Assembly: GCF_001949145.1 (NCBI RefSeq) | Contig: NW_019091417.1 | Location: 920,321 to 942,014 of the forward strand | Reading direction: 5' to 3' | DNA: 21,694 nt | DNA from: Acanthaster planci | Taxonomy: Eukaryota; Echinodermata; Asteroidea; Valvatida; Acanthasteridae | Shown here: positions 20,501 through 21,694 of the stretch, piece by piece | Numbering within the stretch: the first letter of the stretch is position 1 | Layout of the letters: each line of letters begins with the position of its first letter | The notes under the pieces: generated by a model | Told to the model about the DNA's origin: nothing | Databases searched by the model: none | Seen by the model: the letters and a program-made list of their open reading frames with translations, nothing else | Translations under genes and position numbers: made by a program

Positions 20501-21420
20501 CCAGGTTTCAAGTTGACACCTAACAAAAGTTACAATGTACTTTATGTACATGTACAGGATGTAACACTGAAAGTGATTAACATTCAACATTTTAATCTCA
20601 ACTTGAATCAGTTCAGCAGTATGGTCCATATTGAATTAATCCTTGACTTGAGAACAATGCAGCTGAACTTGTTACAGATAGTATTGGTCTCTTAAGAAAA
20701 CCACACCAACACAAACATGAAAAATTGGATGCTTACGGGATTAAAACCCAATAGCATTAAGACCTTAAATCTTTGCTCAACTGGATGGCGACACTGGGTG
20801 GCATTTGATTTGCAGCAGGCAATGTGTAATAGATCTATACTGAACTTGTTTTTAACTTCGCGATAATGCATTCATACATTAAGTTGTTTATCACAGCCAA
20901 GAAAATCCCTCCCATCACATCATCCCTTGGGTACAGAGCTTGGGGTCAATACCAGTAAAATTCCTCCTGACACCTTTGATATTCAGCACACAAGCATACT
21001 TCCAGAGGGAGCCGATGTAACAAAGCAAAGCAAGTGATAAATGGTTTGTCTGCCCACATACAAGTACATGTACATGTATCTTATCCCCCAATCCATCTCC
21101 TTCAGTCTTTTGGAATAAGAAGAAGGATGGACGTAAAGCAGTGATTTTGTTCCAAGGAAGTGTTTTCCTGGCAAGTTGTATGTAAAGTTACAGTTAGCTT
21201 GGTTTGGAACAAATGTAAACAGATTCTTTTGTTGAAAGAGTTATGTGTGTATAAAGTGGACTTGAACTTTAGTTGAGAAATTGACTTTAAGATTCAAAGA
21301 ACATGTAAATTTTATGTAGTTGTTACCTGCCATGACAGAACTTCCAATTTGTGAAAATGCTAACTCAAATCTTCCCCTAGCTCTAGCTTGGCCTGTTGGA
21401 ACAATAAACTGTGGACCACC
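11391..21420 (-). CDS. TIMM23: TIMM23: mitochondrial inner-membrane import channel subunit Tim23, 3' five coding exons
   Basis: Tim23 is the core subunit of the TIM23 presequence translocase in the mitochondrial inner membrane. Five exons join with matching phases: 21420-21327, 19300-19219, 17795-17737, 11895-11785 and 11503-11391. They give 152 residues plus TGA. The product aligns along its length with the conserved Tim17/22/23 domain: the FIVPTG....RGRFELAF entry motif, TM1 with AGAIYGALNG (Gly-x3-Gly type packing), QMLNLVTKQG, TM2, the highly conserved DELNTVGAATATGLLYK in TM3, and KGGVIGLGLASAW in TM4. The human protein is 209 residues, so about 60 N-terminal residues (the intermembrane-space presequence-receptor part) and the start codon lie past the right edge. 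All introns are GT..AG. No frame break is seen, so this is a functional gene rather than a retrocopy. The paralogues Tim17 and Tim22 fit less well at these motifs. Confidence 0.95.
11504..11784 (-). other. TIMM23: TIMM23 last intron (281 bp)
   Basis: The shortest of the introns, with GT..AG ends. It is purine-rich on the + strand (pyrimidine-rich in the transcript). Nothing else is recognised. Confidence 0.85.
11785..11895 (-). CDS. TIMM23: TIMM23 exon, TM2-TM3 with the DELNTV signature
   Basis: 111 nt between TTTCTTCTTGCAG and GTACAA. It encodes ALMYSVLGLGLSWGRATE, then DELNTVGAATATGLLYKSS. The latter is the most conserved stretch of the family (human has DDLNTVAAGTMTGMLYK). Confidence 0.95.
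12246..12695 (+). other. 149-codon open frame inside the TIMM23 intron, unrecognised
   Basis: ATG at 12246 to TAA at 12693-12695, opposite in sense to TIMM23. The sequence is His/Thr-rich early (part of it is an ACATGTACATGT repeat read as codons) and more ordinary later (RVNGCQTPRDALFYGNSAHC). It has no signal peptide, membrane segment or motif I know. The length is only mildly improbable for random DNA of this composition, so it is not claimed as a gene. A CCATGGCAAC motif near 12481-12490 resembles an RFX/X-box half. Confidence 0.15.
14438..14455. repeat. 18-bp perfect palindrome
   Basis: GTGTATACATGTATACAC equals its own reverse complement. It belongs to the ACATGT-centred palindromes of this intron. 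Confidence 0.95.
14847..14866. repeat. 20-bp perfect palindrome
   Basis: ACATACATGTACATGTATGT equals its own reverse complement and contains two ACATGT cores. Confidence 0.95.
15554..15652. repeat. Minisatellite, three 33-bp units
   Basis: Units start at 15554, 15587 and 15620 and share AACCAAATAAGAAACAG followed by a GAGGGTGTCAA-like end, with a few substitutions and a one-base indel in the third. A diverged partial copy (AAAAAACAGAGAGGGTGCCAA) precedes at 15512-15532, separated by an inserted TGTACATGTGCACACC. Confidence 0.9.
16257..16275. repeat. 8-bp perfect hairpin
   Basis: GAGAGAGT-GCA-ACTCTCTC: eight paired bases around a three-base loop, within the TIMM23 intron. Confidence 0.9.
17564..17614. 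repeat. 10-bp tandem array CATACATGTG (five units)
   Basis: Units begin at 17564, 17574, 17584, 17595 and 17605, reading CATACATGTG or CATACATGTA, with one extra G after the third. Further ACATGTAC copies flank it (17505-17530 and 17640-17658). Confidence 0.92.
17737..17795 (-). CDS. TIMM23: TIMM23 exon, start of TM2
   Basis: 59 nt between TTTTTTATTCAG and GTAAGC. It supplies the last base of Gln, then MLNLVTKQG and ASSANSIGVI, matching the segment before TM2 in human Tim23 (ILNMVTRQG). It is too short to be found as an open reading frame and is identified by homology plus phase. Confidence 0.92.
17796..19218 (-). other. TIMM23: TIMM23 1.4-kb intron
   Basis: AT-rich GT..AG intron with no recognised coding sequence, scattered ACATGT palindromes and short chance reading frames. 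Confidence 0.85.
19219..19300 (-). CDS. TIMM23: TIMM23 exon, TM1 and matrix loop
   Basis: 82 nt, donor GTAAGT. It completes the split Gly codon and encodes AIYGALNGTRISARETKEL, then the basic loop ending VSQ across the next junction. The acceptor is unusual: the palindromic CTACATGTACATGTAG lies directly against the exon and separates the pyrimidine tract (TTATTTCATTTCTTG) from the AG. Confidence 0.93.
19301..21326 (-). other. TIMM23: TIMM23 2.0-kb intron
   Basis: GT..AG intron. It holds a hairpin TCACAATG-CTTGAA-CATTGTGA (19599-19620), clustered ACATGTACATG palindromes (19855-19870, 20061-20075, 20542-20553, 21064-21076) and a less AT-rich patch at about 20100-20210 and 20340-20420 of unknown origin. 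Confidence 0.85.
21327..21420 (-). CDS. TIMM23: TIMM23 exon (most 5' exon in the window)
   Basis: It begins after TTGATTGTTTCAG and ends before GTAACA; 94 nt, entering in phase 0 and leaving with one base (G). It encodes GGPQFIVPTG, the RGRFELAF motif shared by Tim23 proteins, and the start of TM1 (IGSSVMA). The preceding exon is outside the window. Confidence 0.93.
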
Positions 21421-21694
21421 CTGAAACAATCAAGAAAAATAAATCAGTTGGAGTTATTGGTTGACACTTTGAAAAACAAAACATTTAGCATGTGCACATG
21501 TATACATACAACGTGTACAATTACACAGGCACAGGAAAGAATAAGGCAAATACTTTTATGCAGGAGAAAGTCGCCTCTTAACCCTAACTTCCCCTAAGCA
21601 CACATAATTCATTCAACACCAGTAAACTGTGCGAGTTTGTAGCATTGGTACTGGTAGCTTACTATCTGGTGTTTAATTTTGCAAGAATGGGTAC
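21421..21694 (-). other. TIMM23: Partial upstream TIMM23 intron
   Basis: The transcript side ends in a normal acceptor at 21421. I searched all three minus-strand frames to the window edge for the Tim23 N-terminal segment (the proline/tyrosine-rich part before the FILPTG motif) and did not find it, so the next exon is farther right. Confidence 0.75.

Noticed and set aside
13914-21600. Shared CTTAACCCTAA near 13916 and 21577 as transposon ends or interstitial telomere repeats
   Set aside because: Only about 11 bp shared and a single TTAACCCTAA unit at each place; too short to call.
1-21694. CRISPR arrays, tRNA or rRNA genes, bacterial operons
   Set aside because: No spaced direct repeats, no A/B box or cloverleaf and no closely packed genes; the window is animal DNA with introns.

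Overview
The window is animal nuclear DNA. It is AT-rich (roughly 60% by eye), with multi-exon genes, canonical GT..AG introns, kilobase-sized introns, a decayed LINE retrotransposon and many short palindromic repeats. Two protein genes are recognisable: a rhabdomeric/melanopsin-type opsin and the mitochondrial import channel gene TIMM23. Gene content and the abundant TACATGTA-type palindromes suggest a marine invertebrate (echinoderm, hemichordate, cephalochordate or mollusc). I cannot separate these without a database search. There are no bacterial operons, CRISPR arrays, tRNA or rRNA genes that I can support.

Left part (1-780): the 3' terminal coding exon of an opsin on the + strand, from the third cytoplasmic loop through TM6, TM7 with the retinal-binding lysine, helix 8 and a long Ser/Thr/Arg-rich tail. 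780-2260 is non-coding flank with a 71-bp imperfect tandem duplication. 2270-2880 is CpG-richer and dense in tandem and inverted repeats, including a 22-bp-arm hairpin that may be a MITE.

Middle (2900-6400): no recognisable gene, but several exon-like or protein-like stretches: 3636-3795 (+) with good splice signals, 4462-4805 (+) as two open frames offset at a T6 run, and 4953-5025 and 5064-5194 (-). They may be remnants of an unrecognised gene. A CpG-rich spot near 6200-6350 holds an ATG in a YY1-like ATGGCGGC context.

6780-8760 (-): a 5'-truncated, frameshifted copy of a CR1/Rex-like LINE with partial endonuclease and reverse transcriptase. Both visible endonuclease catalytic Asp positions are Asn, so the copy is dead. 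8760-11390 shows nothing recognisable apart from small hairpins and the expected TIMM23 3' UTR.

Right part (11391-21420, - strand): TIMM23 in five coding exons whose phases all match, 459 nt in total (152 codons plus stop). They cover the complete Tim17/22/23 membrane domain. The N-terminal intermembrane-space exon(s) lie beyond the right edge. The introns (281, 5841, 1423 and 2026 bp) are crowded with ACATGT palindromes, a 33-bp minisatellite and a 10-bp tandem array. The opsin and TIMM23 have no evident functional link; they are simply neighbours in tail-to-tail orientation.
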